A DNA stretch of 64,000 bases, from the NCBI RefSeq assembly GCF_041381155.1, contig NC_091147.1, positions 10,314,837 through 10,378,836 of the forward strand. The letters run 5' to 3'. Shown here piece by piece: positions 33,801-47,500 of the stretch. The position numbers and the translations under genes are program-made. Under the pieces are notes generated by a model. That model had not been told where the DNA came from, did no database searches, and saw nothing but the letters and a program-made list of their open reading frames with translations. This DNA comes from Argopecten irradians (Eukaryota; Mollusca; Bivalvia; Pectinida; Pectinidae). Numbering within the stretch: position 1 is the first letter of the stretch; each line of letters opens with the position of its first letter.

Positions 33801-36689
33801 ATGAAGACACGTTTACTGCTGACGACAATACCATTACTAGGTAATACTTTTACTTTCATTTCAACACTAGTAGCGTTAATTCACACCTAAAGATTGAATG
33901 TTTTTTTTATGTGAGCAATAAAGCATTTCAATTTTACTTGGAAATAAATATATAGTACTTTTTCTAGAATATATATAATTGATTATGCTCTAGGTATTGA
34001 TACTATTTAGTGTAAAATTAATGCAAATTAGAATACAAACTTCAGGAAAATGGAATTTATTTTACATCTGACTTTACAAAATATTAATTCAATTACAATG
34101 TATAACATCTAGACTCTTGTGATGTTTAGGATAAAACGCGATTTTAAAATATTTTCTGACATGTTCCCTTGTACAATCTAAAATGGACATGACCATATTA
34201 ACCAAATGCGGTGTTTTATAATATCATTCAATGCTTATATCTAATATATTTCTACATACAACTTTAAAGCATAGCATGTACCTCTAGCCTTATGCCAAGA
34301 CATGAACAGACGAGTGAGGATATTCCTAAATCGCTATTCCCCCGAGCTTGTCCAACTGCTGCCGATCAAGGCTTACGTCATATTGATCATGCTAATTTAT
34401 TGTAAGTATGGTGATGAATATCACATTATAATTATCAAACGTATTGAAGCCGATTGCTATTTCTTTGTAACCTGACTCGATTTTCAGTGTGTATTTATTT
34501 AGTCATTAGGTTGTGTTCTACATGTTTAAGTATTCAACTTTTATCTTATAATCTTCAAATGAGAAAGCCAGTTCGTTCTTGGAATTTCAGATTTGGTGAT
34601 TGGCCGAAATCCATGGAATGATGATATCCATTCGGTATGTATAAATTGGTTGTCAAAAAAACAATTGCACAGACTGTGTAATGTCAACGTGTAAAGTTTA
34701 ATATGTAAGTTTATCACTGCTGGTGGTGTGACAATTCATAACAGTAATATCTGTAGATGTAAACCTGATTTTTGTTTAATTAATGCAAGTACAATATACT
34801 GCTTGCTTTAGTTGGAAGCCAACGTAAAACATGTATTGAATACTTTTCAGTCTTTAGATTTTTCACTGGAGTTGGACGCAAAGAAACTGCTTAAAAATCT
34901 TGTTTCAACATCGGTCTTCGCTTAAGAAAATATTTTATCTAGACCTATTTTTGTCTAAGTAGGCGTGGCTTCCTGCAAGGCCTATTTTATTTCATTTCAT
35001 TTTATTTTATTTTTTGAGGGGGAAGGGGGTGTAGACCAAAATCATTAGGCCTAATATACTCATGATAAGATTGGTTTAGTTATGCTTTGATTGGGTCTAT
35101 CGGGTCAATTTATGTCCTTTTATTGTTTTACTGACTCATGTTTATTGTTCAGAATAAAATGCACCATGCCCCTATGTCAGAGTGTGTGACATTTGTCTAA
35201 GCTACGTTAGAACGTCTCCATTGCAAACATATGATGAAGCCAAAACGACGATAAGAAATATAAAATATATGAAATATATTTGATGTCAGTGAATGTTGAT
35301 TTACATTAACTAATAATCAGTTGTTTAACTTGTATCGAGGCCAAAGCCTACATAACAAACTAGAACAATGCCGGTCCCATCACGTTACGGTGACTCTCCA
35401 TTTAGAGTCGAAACAGGATACAACTGTATCACACAGTCTAAACATTATCCTTCCACAGATTCGGCAGACGAAAATCATGTCAAATGACGACGTCATAATC
35501 ACCGGAAGGTGGGACTAATCGACGGTAAATAGCACTCTTCCCAAGTCGTTTTGGGATTTCGAAACCCCCGTATCGTAATGTGTGCGCTATTTATTTTAAT
35601 GAGTTGTATTCTAATGATGGACCATTTCCTCACTCGTTGTAGACTTGAACAAGCCCAGATCTAGAGAGACTCGCAAAACAGTTCATTCAATTTGTTTCAA
35701 TATCAACTCAATTTATCACCAAAGCAACATTAAATCCTTAAATGTCTTCCTTTACGTTACTTCAGATGTACTCCCCGAGGACTCCGATACCTAAGTTCTC
35801 CGGTATCAACAGCGACCACATGGAAAACAACATCACCTTCGTAACGGCCTACTTCTTTATAGAAACGTTCCGGAAGGGTGACACCATCCTACAGGGAATA
35901 GATGATTACCTTGGATGGCTGGAGGGGTTTTCTAACTTTGACAATGACCTTATAGTCTTTACAGATTTACCTTTAGTAGCGAATATGTTGTGGGAGTGTA
36001 GAAATCACCTCCCAATGCATAAAACACAAATTTATATCATACACAAAAATGAGCTATGGGCGTTCAGTCTTTCCGACAAAATAAAGGAAATATATGACAA
36101 GCCAGGCTATCCGAGGCACTACCCTAACACTGTTGTAGCAGAGTATCCGTGTATTATGCATGCAAAATACGAGCTGATGGAAAGAGTCATACGGCAACGC
36201 ATGTTCCGAACAAAATATTTGGCATGGATCGACATTGGCTACTTCCGGTCGAAATACCGGAAACCATTCCAGTTGTTGATACCTCCGGACTTTAAAGAAG
36301 ATCACATCGCTTTTGTACAAATGTACACATTTGAGCAACATACAGCGTTTTCTGTGATAAGTGAGAATGCAGTTTGGGTAGCCGGCGGTATGTTTATAGG
36401 AAGACCAGAGTATCTTATGGTGTTTATTGAGGACTACCGGCGACTGGTGTTGTCAATGCTCAACAGGGGAATCATGGGAACGGACCAACACCTACTTTAC
36501 ATAATGTATACAGAGTCAGAGCATGTGTTCCCTCGGGTACCCGTCCAAACATACAGCGCCCCCTGTAAATGTGACTGGTTTTATCTAGGGCATTATTGCC
36601 GCCATATATACGAAAATTCTCGACAACAGCGTCAGCGGAGACAAGCTGGCCGAGGACAACTACTTAGCATATACCATCAGTATATGTAG
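33801..36689 (+). CDS. HtrL/YibB-like putative glycosyltransferase, membrane-anchored
   Basis: Four exons, 33801-33840, 34288-34401, 34591-34634 and 35766-36689, join in phases 1, 1 and 0 and predict 373 residues. The N-terminus has two hydrophobic parts: MKTRLLLTTIPLL and, after MNRRVRIFLNRYSPELVQ, LLPIKAYVILIMLIYLVI, which looks like a type II anchor. Translation could instead start at the ATG at 34302. The body carries the HtrL_YibB family pattern: NNITFVTAYF, a Trp/Phe-rich region with NDLIVFTD, YLAWIDIGYFRSKY and a C-terminal GTDQHLL. The family is uncharacterised, with a nucleotide-sugar-transferase-like fold suspected; no donor or acceptor is known to me. An AATAAA at 36841 lies 152 bases after the stop. 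The body exon is secure; the first two exons rest on phase agreement and splice signals. Confidence 0.75.
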
Positions 36690-36840
36690 GATTTATAGCA
36701 GAGTAAAGCTGGCAAAGTTTTCTATTTTCGATGAAACGTCATCAGTTATGATTATGTTTGCCAAATTTCAACATATCTTGTGATTATCTTAAATGTGAAA
36801 GGAGTTTGCCAAATATAACTTACGATGCCATGTTGTAAGT

Positions 36841-36846
36841 AAATAA
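36841..36846 (+). promoter_or_regulatory. Polyadenylation signal of the HtrL-like gene
   Basis: A canonical AATAAA lies about 150 bases after the stop codon and is followed by a T-rich stretch (CATTTTTTCTCC, later TTTTTTTTAC), which suits a short 3' UTR. Confidence 0.55.
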
Positions 36847-39800
36847 ACATTTTTTCTCCATTTGATCCAGTGGTTTTTTTTTACATTTTATTATTTTTTT
36901 CCTTTTTAATTAGGATTTCCATCAGAAAACAAACGAAATCATTGTCTTTTAAAATAAAACGCTCCATAGTTTATTTTGGTAGTTGATACTGTACATATGT
37001 TTCCATCGATTGGTTGCAAAGATGTCATTCTTAAATTTTGAAACATTTCATTTTGGTAAGAATAAAGAAGATGACATAAAATTAGTATCTTTATTCTGAT
37101 GCAGATTGAAAATTCGAACATGGACAAAATTAATTGTTTTAATTAATTAGTTTTTTTTATTAATTATCAAAAATAAATTAATTCAGAATGTTCTCTTAAA
37201 CCTTCTTAAACCAGGTAAAATATCTGTGTTATTAAATGACAAACATTAATAAAATCAAAATTTAAAAAAAAATGTCAAAAACCATCGACTCCAATGGGTA
37301 ATTATTTTAAAATTCTGTTGTTTTAGGACACGGTATTGTTGGTATAATTATACACTGTACATATCTATTTAGTATGGTCCTTTGTTGTGTCACATATATG
37401 GTGTTAAACCACCCAGCTAGAATTAAGTAATGAATAACGATAGAGTCCGATGTCATTACTTGAGGCTCTGTCATTTTATATTCGAGAGAATTGTTATGTT
37501 TTTATTGGTCGGTTTCTTTTTTACAATGCTAAATATGAAAGACATCAATCTACATGAAACTCAACTTCATATTATATTGTGACGTTAAAATCGCAATATC
37601 GACCTAGTCGTGACGTCACGATAATGAACTTTAACCCTAATGAGTTATTTGAATAGAAACATAGAGTTGATATCATAAATATCGATTTGCTAATACGAAA
37701 GGTGATAGTCAGAGTATATATAATATGGTGTGAGACCCTCAATCTAAACGTTGCGTACTGGTTCAATGTCTTCTTACATTCTACATGTGTTAGTTACTTC
37801 CCTTCAAGTGTACCCTGTCATATCGAGGACAGAATAAATTCAACTGAGAAGTGGTATTAAAATTCACTAGAGATCAGTTTATAAGGCTAATTGATTGTAG
37901 ATATATGTATGATACACATTGTACAGTTCTCGCACACTTCTATCGCCTCTAGAATGAAAGGGGATAAGCCGTGATATTTGAAATTAAAATACATTGTATA
38001 TATAACTATTTTGATGAAAAAAAAATTGATATCTTTATTTCAAAACGGACACACGTATCTATTTTGGATACTAATGTAAGATATAAATAGGCCATATGTA
38101 ACTACGACAATTATAATTATCAACACATTTGTTTGCGTGACACGATGTCCATGGGGACGCAAACCTATTTCTAAATTTGAGATAAAAGTAATGTTATGTT
38201 GATATTTTCTGGTCACTTTCGGGACCATTTCCGTGATTTTTGATGTGATCATATAAGATATTAATGTAGTTGTGCTGGAGCATTGCGTGTCTAATTAAAC
38301 TATGATACTGACTGAATAGAAACCAAAGGTAGCAGTCAATGCCTACTGATCGTTTTAGGAAGGTATACTACATGGGAATATATTCCGGAGGAAAATAAAG
38401 ATAACTAATAACAACAGGCAATAGTTAATGATCCATTTCTTCTCTAGTTTGTATATGCAGCCTTATGCTGTGAACATAATTATCATTATTAATAGGTGAT
38501 CCTTATTTTGGAGGAAAATAGAGATAATACAAATGACAAAAACCTAGTAATTTGAGGCTGTCGTCAATGGTTACTGATACATATAGGAAGGTAGGATTAA
38601 TGTTTTAGGACAGGTTTTCTCTTCTGAAGAGACGGATCGTAAAAGGATTTAAATTATTGTGAGTACACAGAGTGAGTACACAATGTTTCCCTACTGCTAG
38701 GTAGATTTCAAAATACTTACTTCAGTTATAAAAAAGAGATTTTCATATTTGTATTGCGTTAATGTAACCACAGCAATAATGTCAACATTGTACAAATAAA
38801 GGCGTTATTTCAAAATACATGTACTAATTTCAATTTGAAAGGAAAGGATTTGCATATGTTGTAATTATAATATGATGATAATCGTGTAAATTGTATTCCG
38901 TATGCAACCACGGCAATATTGTCAACATTGTGCTGCTTCAAATTTTATTTAATTTAATTCTAAAGGTAATATTATTGCGGCAGATGTATATTGTGTAAAT
39001 ACAGCAATGCTTGGTTGTCAATAATGAATTACTGTAGATTATATTTCAAAGAAGAAGTAGAAATTTGAATTTGTATGGAACATCTAATTGAAACATCACT
39101 ATCGCTGCTTGATTAAGTGTTCATGTGTTCATTGATCATATGTAATGTGTTTAACATAGGCATAGTGACATGGTTACGGGACATGACATTATGTGTAAAC
39201 ACAAGGGCTGACGTGAATGGTATCTATAAACGTGTATATACCAGTCGATAGTTTAACTATACTTAATGTTCCATAAATAATTATTTCAAAAGTGTAACTC
39301 GACCCACTATTTATTCACACACACATTTAAAACTTTTCAAAGAAAACCAACGCGCTTTAAAAAGATTAATATATATAAATCCTTTAAAAAAAACTTCTTG
39401 ATAATTCTACACGTCACCCGTTGATGTCATTTATAATATGATTGTCTATATATGTATACTTTTGGATAAATAAGTAGTGGTAGGTAGTTAGTCAGGAGAT
39501 TTAAATCCCATTTATTATTCGGGTTTTAGATTTTAGTTATCTCTTGTCGAAGGTTTTTTCTTAGATACGTTACAGAAATTGCAATATTTAAGACATCATG
39601 AAAGGAAATGGTTCATTTTTGTCATTTTTTTTTTGTAATTAATATTTCGTCTCCTCGATGCAGGGGAGTTCGTCATTAACTAACAGTAAGTATCTAGTGA
39701 TCATTTAAGTATCACATTTGACCGATCAATTGCCTTTTAAACATTGAAAAAATCGATAAAAATGTGGTCATAAACTATCGATATCATATAACATATCGTT

Positions 39801-40104
39801 TATACACGTATCATTATTCACTTCAACCAAATGGGTCAAACAAACCAATATCATTAGGTTCTAGCTTAATTTTTATTGTTCAAATGACAGTACCAGTTTT
39901 CTGTATTTTAAAGAAGTGTGTAATTTGATTTCAGCTCACTGCTGATTGTTCTCAGTTTTCTTTTCAAATAAATAAGCTCAAACAAACGAGAGTGACAATT
40001 TTCGGTCCTCATATTTAGAAAGTAGTGTTTTATTATGCTCCAGCTTATTTTTTTTAACTCTATGGCAAATACGTTTTTGTAATTTGTGGTTTCTGCCCTA
40101 TTAA
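36847..40104. other. Intergenic with diffuse duplications
   Basis: No gene is seen. Two loosely repeated blocks stand out. GGAGGAAAATAAAGATAA with AGGAAGGTA (about 38330-38410) recurs near 38510-38600. CACAGCAATAATGTCAACAT (38770-38789) recurs as CACGGCAATATTGTCAACAT near 38909-38928. They look like an old tandem duplication. Confidence 0.45.
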
Positions 40105-40197
40105 GCTGAGTTACATCCTCGATATTCCAGGGGTTCCGATCACTTAGAGATCGTAAGTAATCGGAACCCCGGGAGTATCGAGGATGGCTGAGTTATG
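40105..40197. repeat. Short foldback palindrome
   Basis: Arms of about 40 bp are inverted: CATCCTCGATATTCCAGGGG and TTCCGATCACTTA against TAAGTAATCGGAACCCCGGG and AGTATCGAGGATG, with a loop around AGAGATCG. It stands alone in intergenic AT-rich DNA. Confidence 0.8.
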
Positions 40198-42270
40198 GAT
40201 AAAGCTGAAAGTTTTAACACGCAAATTAATAAACCATGTTTATGTATCAAAGATGTGAGCAGGGATAAGAATTGGATTTAATATTTCAGTAACGCAAAAA
40301 ATATACCATATTACACTGTAATAATAAATAAAAACATATGTTTTGTAGATTCTAACGGCGTATCCACTACTCTATTCCTTGCAGAAGTGGTATAAAGCAA
40401 CATAAGATGATAATTATAATACAATACCGTATGTATTGTGTTACTGTAGCTAGGTCAGCATAAATATTTATTGCTAAACATATAATTTTACACGTTTCCG
40501 ATATTTTATTCAGTGTAGCTTCGATTATTGACATACGCATTTTTTGAATATTAATTAAGGACAGAAAAAAACCTTAAGTGATTGATATTGTAAGACCACA
40601 CAAACGAAGAGAGTGATTCAATGGATAAATTCTTTCAATCATTCAAATGGATGGATTTATATAATAAATATATATTGTTACTAATTTCACATGCTCAATC
40701 ATAATGCTAATTCAAAAGATACCATGATAACGATAGGACATTTAATTTAGTTGATGGTTCGAAAAAATACAAAATGTACATAAACAGTTGTAATTATTGC
40801 ATGGTAAAATGCAATGTATAAACTTACAGTCCCATTACCTCTACGAAAATTGAAATGAGAATGTAAAACGAGACTGACGATTTTGATACAGTGGATTATT
40901 TATAACGGAGATGTTTATATGATATGCATAATAATTTTTGGACAATTAATGTCGACGGATACATTATCATAATTAATCCAAAGCATTCAAGGTGTCCAAT
41001 AATACATCTCTTCAACCAGGTGTAAATATGATCGGCAGCTAAGGAGTCATGTTTTATCGTACCTATACTGCATGTACCAAATGACTTGTATACATCTGCA
41101 GCCGTATGTGTGAGCCACGCGCACACCGTTTGCGTGTGCTGTGTACACGTGTGAAAGTACGTATTCGTGTTTGCATAACTCGGCGTACCATCGGAACCTA
41201 CCAGCTTGTGTTGTATTCCTCTGGTATAACAGTGTGGGAAAGAATTCGACCATGCAGGATTAGACAGTTTTGTGGTAAGACTTTGTGTAACAATATAGTC
41301 ATAATAAGTCTATTCTATTGTTGCGCACGTGTATCCTATAAATAGATAACATGTACCGTAAGTATACCGTAAACAGCTTATTGTAGTGGAAACATCAATC
41401 TGCGTAGTTCATAACTTTTGCTGCTGATGGCAGACTTGTTTACCTCAGGAGGGGAAATCTCGAAACCACTTTTGTTGACACTTTTCTTAAAACTTGTTAT
41501 AGACTTATCGTAACTGATTTCCGTCTGATTTTAAAAGTCACCTCAGAGAACATTTAGTAACTGGTAACATAAACATGAGATGAAATCATCATTAAGCTAT
41601 ATTGTATTGATAGCTCTATAATACCTACCTTAACTTCTATTTTTGTCCGGGTAAGTGGCTAGATCATATTTTTTAACATACACTTTTACAACTAATACTA
41701 TCGAATCTGTATTATGTTTCTTTGGTTTTGTTCTATAAATAACTTAAATACATTTTGAATATCTATATTTATGTTAATATAAATATCCATATTAGAATTT
41801 GAATATTGTTAATAAACAATTCATGACAGACTAAATCATATCATAATTTTATTTTCAAACATATCAGTAGACTGACACCCGAATACAAATTGAATTTTGT
41901 TAGGATTTTCACAGCTGCATTCAACAATCAGACATTTATGTCATAGGGAAAATAATAAAGTCACAATTGATATCGTGACACATTTAGTATTCTAGAGACT
42001 AGTGGCATGTCTAATGAAGTTGTTACACGTGCCAGTAGTAACTATAAGTCTATGTCTTAGTTAGGATTGTAATTGAATTTCCTATACAGCTATGTCAAAG
42101 AGAGCAAGTCAAGACTTAGTGTTAACCAAAGCAGATTGTTTAAATTAAATGCATGTAGATGTTTGTAAATAGTTCTAACAAGTTTTTTGTTTTTTCTTTG
42201 AACAAGACCGGCATTACAAACGATTTTTCACATCCCCAACTTTTGCAGAAGTCTCCGATCCAGTGACAGT
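40198..42270. other. Intergenic, 5' flank of the ankyrin gene
   Basis: No gene or RNA was recognised. The ankyrin-gene ATG is preceded by a TTTTTTGTTTTTTCTTTG tract and a TTTTGCAG, which could be an acceptor of a leader intron with 5' UTR in 42249-42270. Confidence 0.4.
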
Positions 42271-44464
42271 ATGTATCGTTACTACGGCGGGAGCGAAGAC
42301 AACCCTGAAGACCAGGAGGAAAGCGAAGAAGAGGAGAGTGACGAGGAAGAGGAAGAGGAGGAGGAATATGATTATGCGATAGAGCTTTATCGCGCAATTG
42401 AGAGGGATGACAGAAACGAATTACGCCGTCTCCTTGACAATGGTGCCGATCCGGGGCTGAAACCTTTCGAGGACAAATCTAGAGCGCTCCTTCATGTCTG
42501 TTGTGATAAAGGCCATATTGTATGTGCCACCATTTTACTGGACCGTGGCGCTGCCATCAACGTCACGGATGAGTGGGGTATGACGTCACTGATGTACTGC
42601 ATGGTTAGGCAAGACATGGGAATGGCGAAAATGCTATTGTCACGTGACTCAGAAATGGTGGACTGCCGTGATATTGAAGGAAAGTCCGCTCTCCATATGG
42701 CCGTGGAGACAGGGCAGCCAGAGTTTGTGGAACTTTTACTGAAGAACTCTGCCAATGTAAATGCCTTTACTGACATTGGTATCACACCGCTCATGGTACT
42801 CTGTATGGATTCAAACATCGAGAACAAAACAGTGCTAGCGCGCATGCTCATTGAAGCTGGGGCTGACGTTTCTATGAAGGACTACAAATGTAAACGAACA
42901 GCTTTGCACGTATGTATTGAATTAAGAGTTAAAATAAATACATCTTGGTTTACAATTTAGATTAGTTTATACAATGTAACATGTTATGAGACTTCAGAAA
43001 ATATTCTCAATATTTGTTTATTATTTTATTATATAATATCCTTAGCATGTAGAAACTTTGTGTATTATGTTAGGCTGATAATACAGTTTTTATTTACTGT
43101 AACACGTATCCATAATCACGTTGAAGATATCTACATATTTAGTAAAGAGTCACATAAAAAGTCATTGAAAACTCAACGTATTTGCTAAAAGTTGAAATTC
43201 AAGTGGTTTTTTTATTATTCGACAGAATGCAGTTATCAACGGGAACTTCGAGTTATTCGAAATTCTTTTAGGCGCAGGCTCCAATCCAAATTTATTAGAT
43301 GTGACAGGAAGAAGCCCGTTGACAAATCTTATTTGTAGACATGCGCGGATCACAGAGCGACACCCGGAAGTCAGTGATGACGTCATGGCTGCTGCTATTC
43401 AGTTGATACAAGCAGGGACGAACCTGGACAACAGTATGTGTGAATACAGCAATCCTTTAGTCAACGCTGCCTTCGTCAAGGCCTCGAGGTTAATGCGGGT
43501 CATCCTGGATTACGGAGCAGACCCCGATGTCACGTGTTCGTATTCAAATTCACAATTTACTTGCCTAAATCATAAAAATACATTCGTATTTGTTGTTGAC
43601 GATAAATCAATCAATTTCATTCGAAAGTAAGACACAATTTTGCAATAACTTCATAAAAAATGCAAACAAATAAACAGTTAACATCTGGGAAACGTTGGTT
43701 AACATGCTGATGCTGGGCTAAATTAATCGGATTGTATAACAAAAATACAATAGCTCTCGTATTGGTTAACATCTATCCCTTACCTCATAGATACCTCGTT
43801 AAAGCATGGCATAGATATGTTTTAGCTGACTCTGATAAACTCTACTGTGCTTGAATTATAGTACTTGGTCCTGTGATATCTTGAGTAGTTAACATTGGAT
43901 TTTATTAAGTAAGATTTGTTTAATGTAATTGTCTTTTCGTTTTTAGTTCGGAGTGGCACTACCGCTCTACTGGTGTCGGTGATGAAGCGTGATATTCCGT
44001 GTACACGTGTTCTACTGGAGTGGAACTGCCGACTCGACATGAAAGGGAAGGTCGCCTTCAACAAATATGACGAACTCGTACTTGACCCGATGGAACTTGC
44101 AATCGAAAAGGGATATTGGGACATCGTAATAAACTTAGTGTCAGCCGGATATTGCGTCAGTCGACTGCCGTACCTCAGAAAAAGTTTCGACGGGGATACC
44201 CCTAAAGCGCTTGCTCAAAACCCAGAAATGTTTTCGTTCCTTCAATACCAAGCCAGCAACCCGCTGTTATTATTTCACTCGGCTATCCTCGCCGTGTTTA
44301 AAGCCTTACGGAGAAACACGAGTGGGAAGTTAGACGAACTTCCTATTCCGGAAGCTATCAAAAGACTGATGCGCAAAGGAGAGTTTTGTGATCCGGAAAA
44401 CGGCGAGGATCATAAGAATGTAGACACGCTCAGATTTTATTTCAAATCTATGGCATTTGTATAA
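42271..44464 (+). CDS. Ankyrin-repeat protein with SOCS-box-like C-terminus (ASB-like)
   Basis: Three exons, 42271-42909, 43226-43535 and 43947-44464, join in phases 0 and 1 to give 488 residues. An acidic N-terminus (EESEEEESDEEEEEEEEYD) precedes about eight ankyrin repeats, for example ALLHVCCDKGHIVCATILLD, SALHMAVETGQPEFVELLLK, TALHNAVINGNFELFEILL across the first splice, and TTALLVSVMKRDIPCTRVLL. The C-terminus NPLLLFHSAILAVFKALRR followed by LDELPIPEAIKRLMRKGEF fits a SOCS box (SLxxLCRxxIR...LPLPxxLKxYL), so the protein probably presents a substrate to a Cullin5-type E3 ligase. The donor of exon 2, ACGT/gttcgt, is weak; the stronger-looking AC/gtgttc two bases earlier breaks the frame. 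The target is unknown. Confidence 0.8.
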
Positions 44465-44484
44465 GTCTTCTAACATTTATATAC

Positions 44485-44564
44485 CCATACTCTTTATTGA
44501 AATCAGTTTTAATAAGTTTAAGATCCATACTCTTTATTGAAATCAGTTTTAATAAGTTTAAGAT
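44485..44564. repeat. Perfect 40-bp tandem duplication
   Basis: A 40-bp unit beginning CCATACTCTTTATTGAAATC occurs twice with no visible mismatch, just 20 bases after the ankyrin-gene stop, in the presumed 3' UTR. The identity implies a recent event. Confidence 0.9.
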
Positions 44565-47500
44565 ATATGATTATAACATATTAAGCTGTACATATCGGTA
44601 TGGTACATGAATTTATCCTTGCTCGTCTGTGAATACTTTTTTTCTGTTTTCATTCGAATCCCTATTAACATCAATGTGGTTCGTTCTTGTTCCAAATGAC
44701 ATATATTTAACTCCAGCTGAAAATGTTTTATTCTGCAAAAGCATATTGAGGTTACGCAATGTCAGTAAACGTTTTAATTAACATGTATTCTTACAGAAAG
44801 GGACAAAGACGCCTTTCGTATTGAATTCGTTTAGTGCTTAGAATTAGATTTTAAATATCATTTTGATAGAGTAGACGATGAAGATTAGAATTAATCACTA
44901 ATCATTTCCTAGAAACAAATGCCAATACTTCTCCGTTGTGATCACTAAAATGTAACATGTACATGATAGAGTCTTGTTGTACATGTTTGCATTTCCAATA
45001 CCATTTTTGTTTCATATGCTATAAGTTAAAATAAACATATTCAAGTAACTCGTGGACACTTACTTTGCAATCGAAAATGTATGTGCATATATTTATATAA
45101 TCACAACCATTCATGTAACACCGACGAAATAACGACGTGATAAAAAACAATGGATTCGTATTGTATTGTTTCTCGTTATAATAGTAACCTTCTTATAATG
45201 ATATCTCGCTAAATCATGCTGTTACAACTATCGATCAAGCTCATCACAGCTCGTCATATTAAAGTGACACATTGTGCTGAACGCTACGCAGGAGCAGAAA
45301 CTACCATTCTTATAGACTATGATATCTTTTGTAGATGACAAACACATCAATCAGTCTACTGTTGTTAGCTTACACTGAATGTTATAATCTGTCAGGGATA
45401 CTTAACAATAACCCAGGGAAACATAACTAATGATTTAAGAAACTGCTCTAATCGACTCTAGTAATTTAAAACTAGGAATCCCATTCTATCAATATTTCTT
45501 AAATACTCCCAACTTCAGAATGCACGTTATCATCTGTACATGTCATACTATATAGAAAATTGCCCCATGTAATGTTGGATTGTTTTAAAAATACGTTTAA
45601 CATAATAATAGCTACAAAATGCTGGATTTACACCAGTTTTTTATTTCGTGTTTGGATTATTCTATCATTGCGTATGCTCTTTTGTGTAGATATCGAATTT
45701 GACGCCAGTATCGTATGCGCATTTTCGTTGAAACCATTAGTGTCGCATACAACACATAACATTGCAATCAATATATACCCGCAAAGGAAGATAACTATGT
45801 AATATGTAAACACAGAATAGAAAAAGGGAGACTTTGGTTTCAAACATGTATCGAGAATCCCAAAATACCAAGACCCAATTGTTCAAAAGGTAAATAGGCT
45901 AGTCTCAGTTTAAGGACAATTTTCAAATCCAGATAAAATACTATCTGGTTATACAAATTTTACAAATTTCTATAAGATTATCAAGAACACAATTCTTAAC
46001 TTACTTGTTGGTTTTAATGCAGATATAACCACAAATTTTGCGGCAAATGAGAAGTGAAAATGTCACTAATCAAGTGATTAAGTTAACCATTCTTTGAACA
46101 ACCGGGTCCAGACATTTAAGCTTAACTATGGGATCGATATCTAAAACAGTGTTAGGTTAATCAATCTTACCTTTGTTAAATGGTGCTAATTTTCATTTAC
46201 AATTAAATCAGGAGGCATTGAAACTACATGTACATGCAGTAATGCAGCACTGATGGCTGATTGCGTTGATGTACAAAATGTATTGACTCATTAAAAATCA
46301 AACACTGGATATGCTCAACGGGTTTGTTACAGTAATGAATGTAATTATATTGTCTAACTCCTTTGATAGCAGTCATGTGTCACAATCTCGATAATTCGAA
46401 ACTCTACTATTAAAAAACATTCCACGTTTTAATTTTTTAACACGACAGGCATGTACTTGTTAATTGGTATGCTTTGACAGTAAGGGATAATGGGTTTGTT
46501 CGCTAAGAGGTGCTCGTGACAATACGAGGTGGGGGATGTCAACCTGACATACAAGTAGTGGGCTTTTATATCCAATTATCCCCTTCACATGCTTAATCGG
46601 GTCTGCTGAAGAGCAGGTTATGAGTATATTTAGCTTACACTTTGTGTCATATGCATTAGTGACATCTATATTTAAGTGTCGCTAATGTTTGTGCCGTTAT
46701 ACATTAGTTTTGCCGAGAGGTATTGAAATTTTATCAATTTAACGGAAGTTAATCTAATTTATAATTTAGTCGCCGCCATTATAGTTGGATTACAGTATGG
46801 ATTATATCTTTATATACCCAGAGTGAAGACAACATCAGAAATACATCATATAAAAATGTAGATTGTTTTATTAGAAAAAAATCACAGAAATACTCATATT
46901 AGTTAAGTACTCACTTCAAATATCATTAAAGCTATCAGTTCTCAGTCATATGCATAGAAATCAACATCACCAAACATGACGGAAATGATATAAATATTAA
47001 ATAAAAATATCAAAATAGATCCGATTCTGATACAGATAAATATCGTATAAATATATCACTTTATAAGTTATATTAAATATACACTGTATTGATTGTGCAC
47101 ATATATCATACATTAAGAACACACACTTGTTGGTATCAATAACTTATTTTAGATCCAGTCATACAATTGGAAAATCCTACAGACACAATAATACGCTTAA
47201 GGAATATCTGGTAGACACACAAACACGCATGAATTAGTGTCACGTTGCAGACACATTCATGAACAAATGAAACACCATATATCCACATATTCATATATAC
47301 ATATAAATACATCTTGTAGAAATACAGTTGCATACAAATTAATTTGAAAACATTTTAAGGCACATGTGGGGTATCTTATAGACACTTACCCATATCAGTG
47401 GTACATTGACATACTCTCTTATCAGTGTCATGTAGAGACTTGCTGTATATCATTATACATGTATTCTGTGAAGGTTTTATTTTTGTGGTTTTTTATTTTT

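Noticed and set aside
34842-34925. Possible extra exon SLDFSLELDAKKLLKN after TACTTTTCAG in the HtrL-like gene
   Set aside because: It reaches a stop and has no good donor, while exon 3 joins directly to 35766 in phase 0.
42492-42851. Minus-strand frame of 119 codons opposite the ankyrin gene
   Set aside because: It is antisense to strongly supported ankyrin repeats and has no domain of its own.
46481-46600. Imperfect inverted pair AAGGGATAATGG / ATTATCCCCTT
   Set aside because: Only the outermost 12-15 bases pair; the interior does not, so it was not counted with the foldback class.
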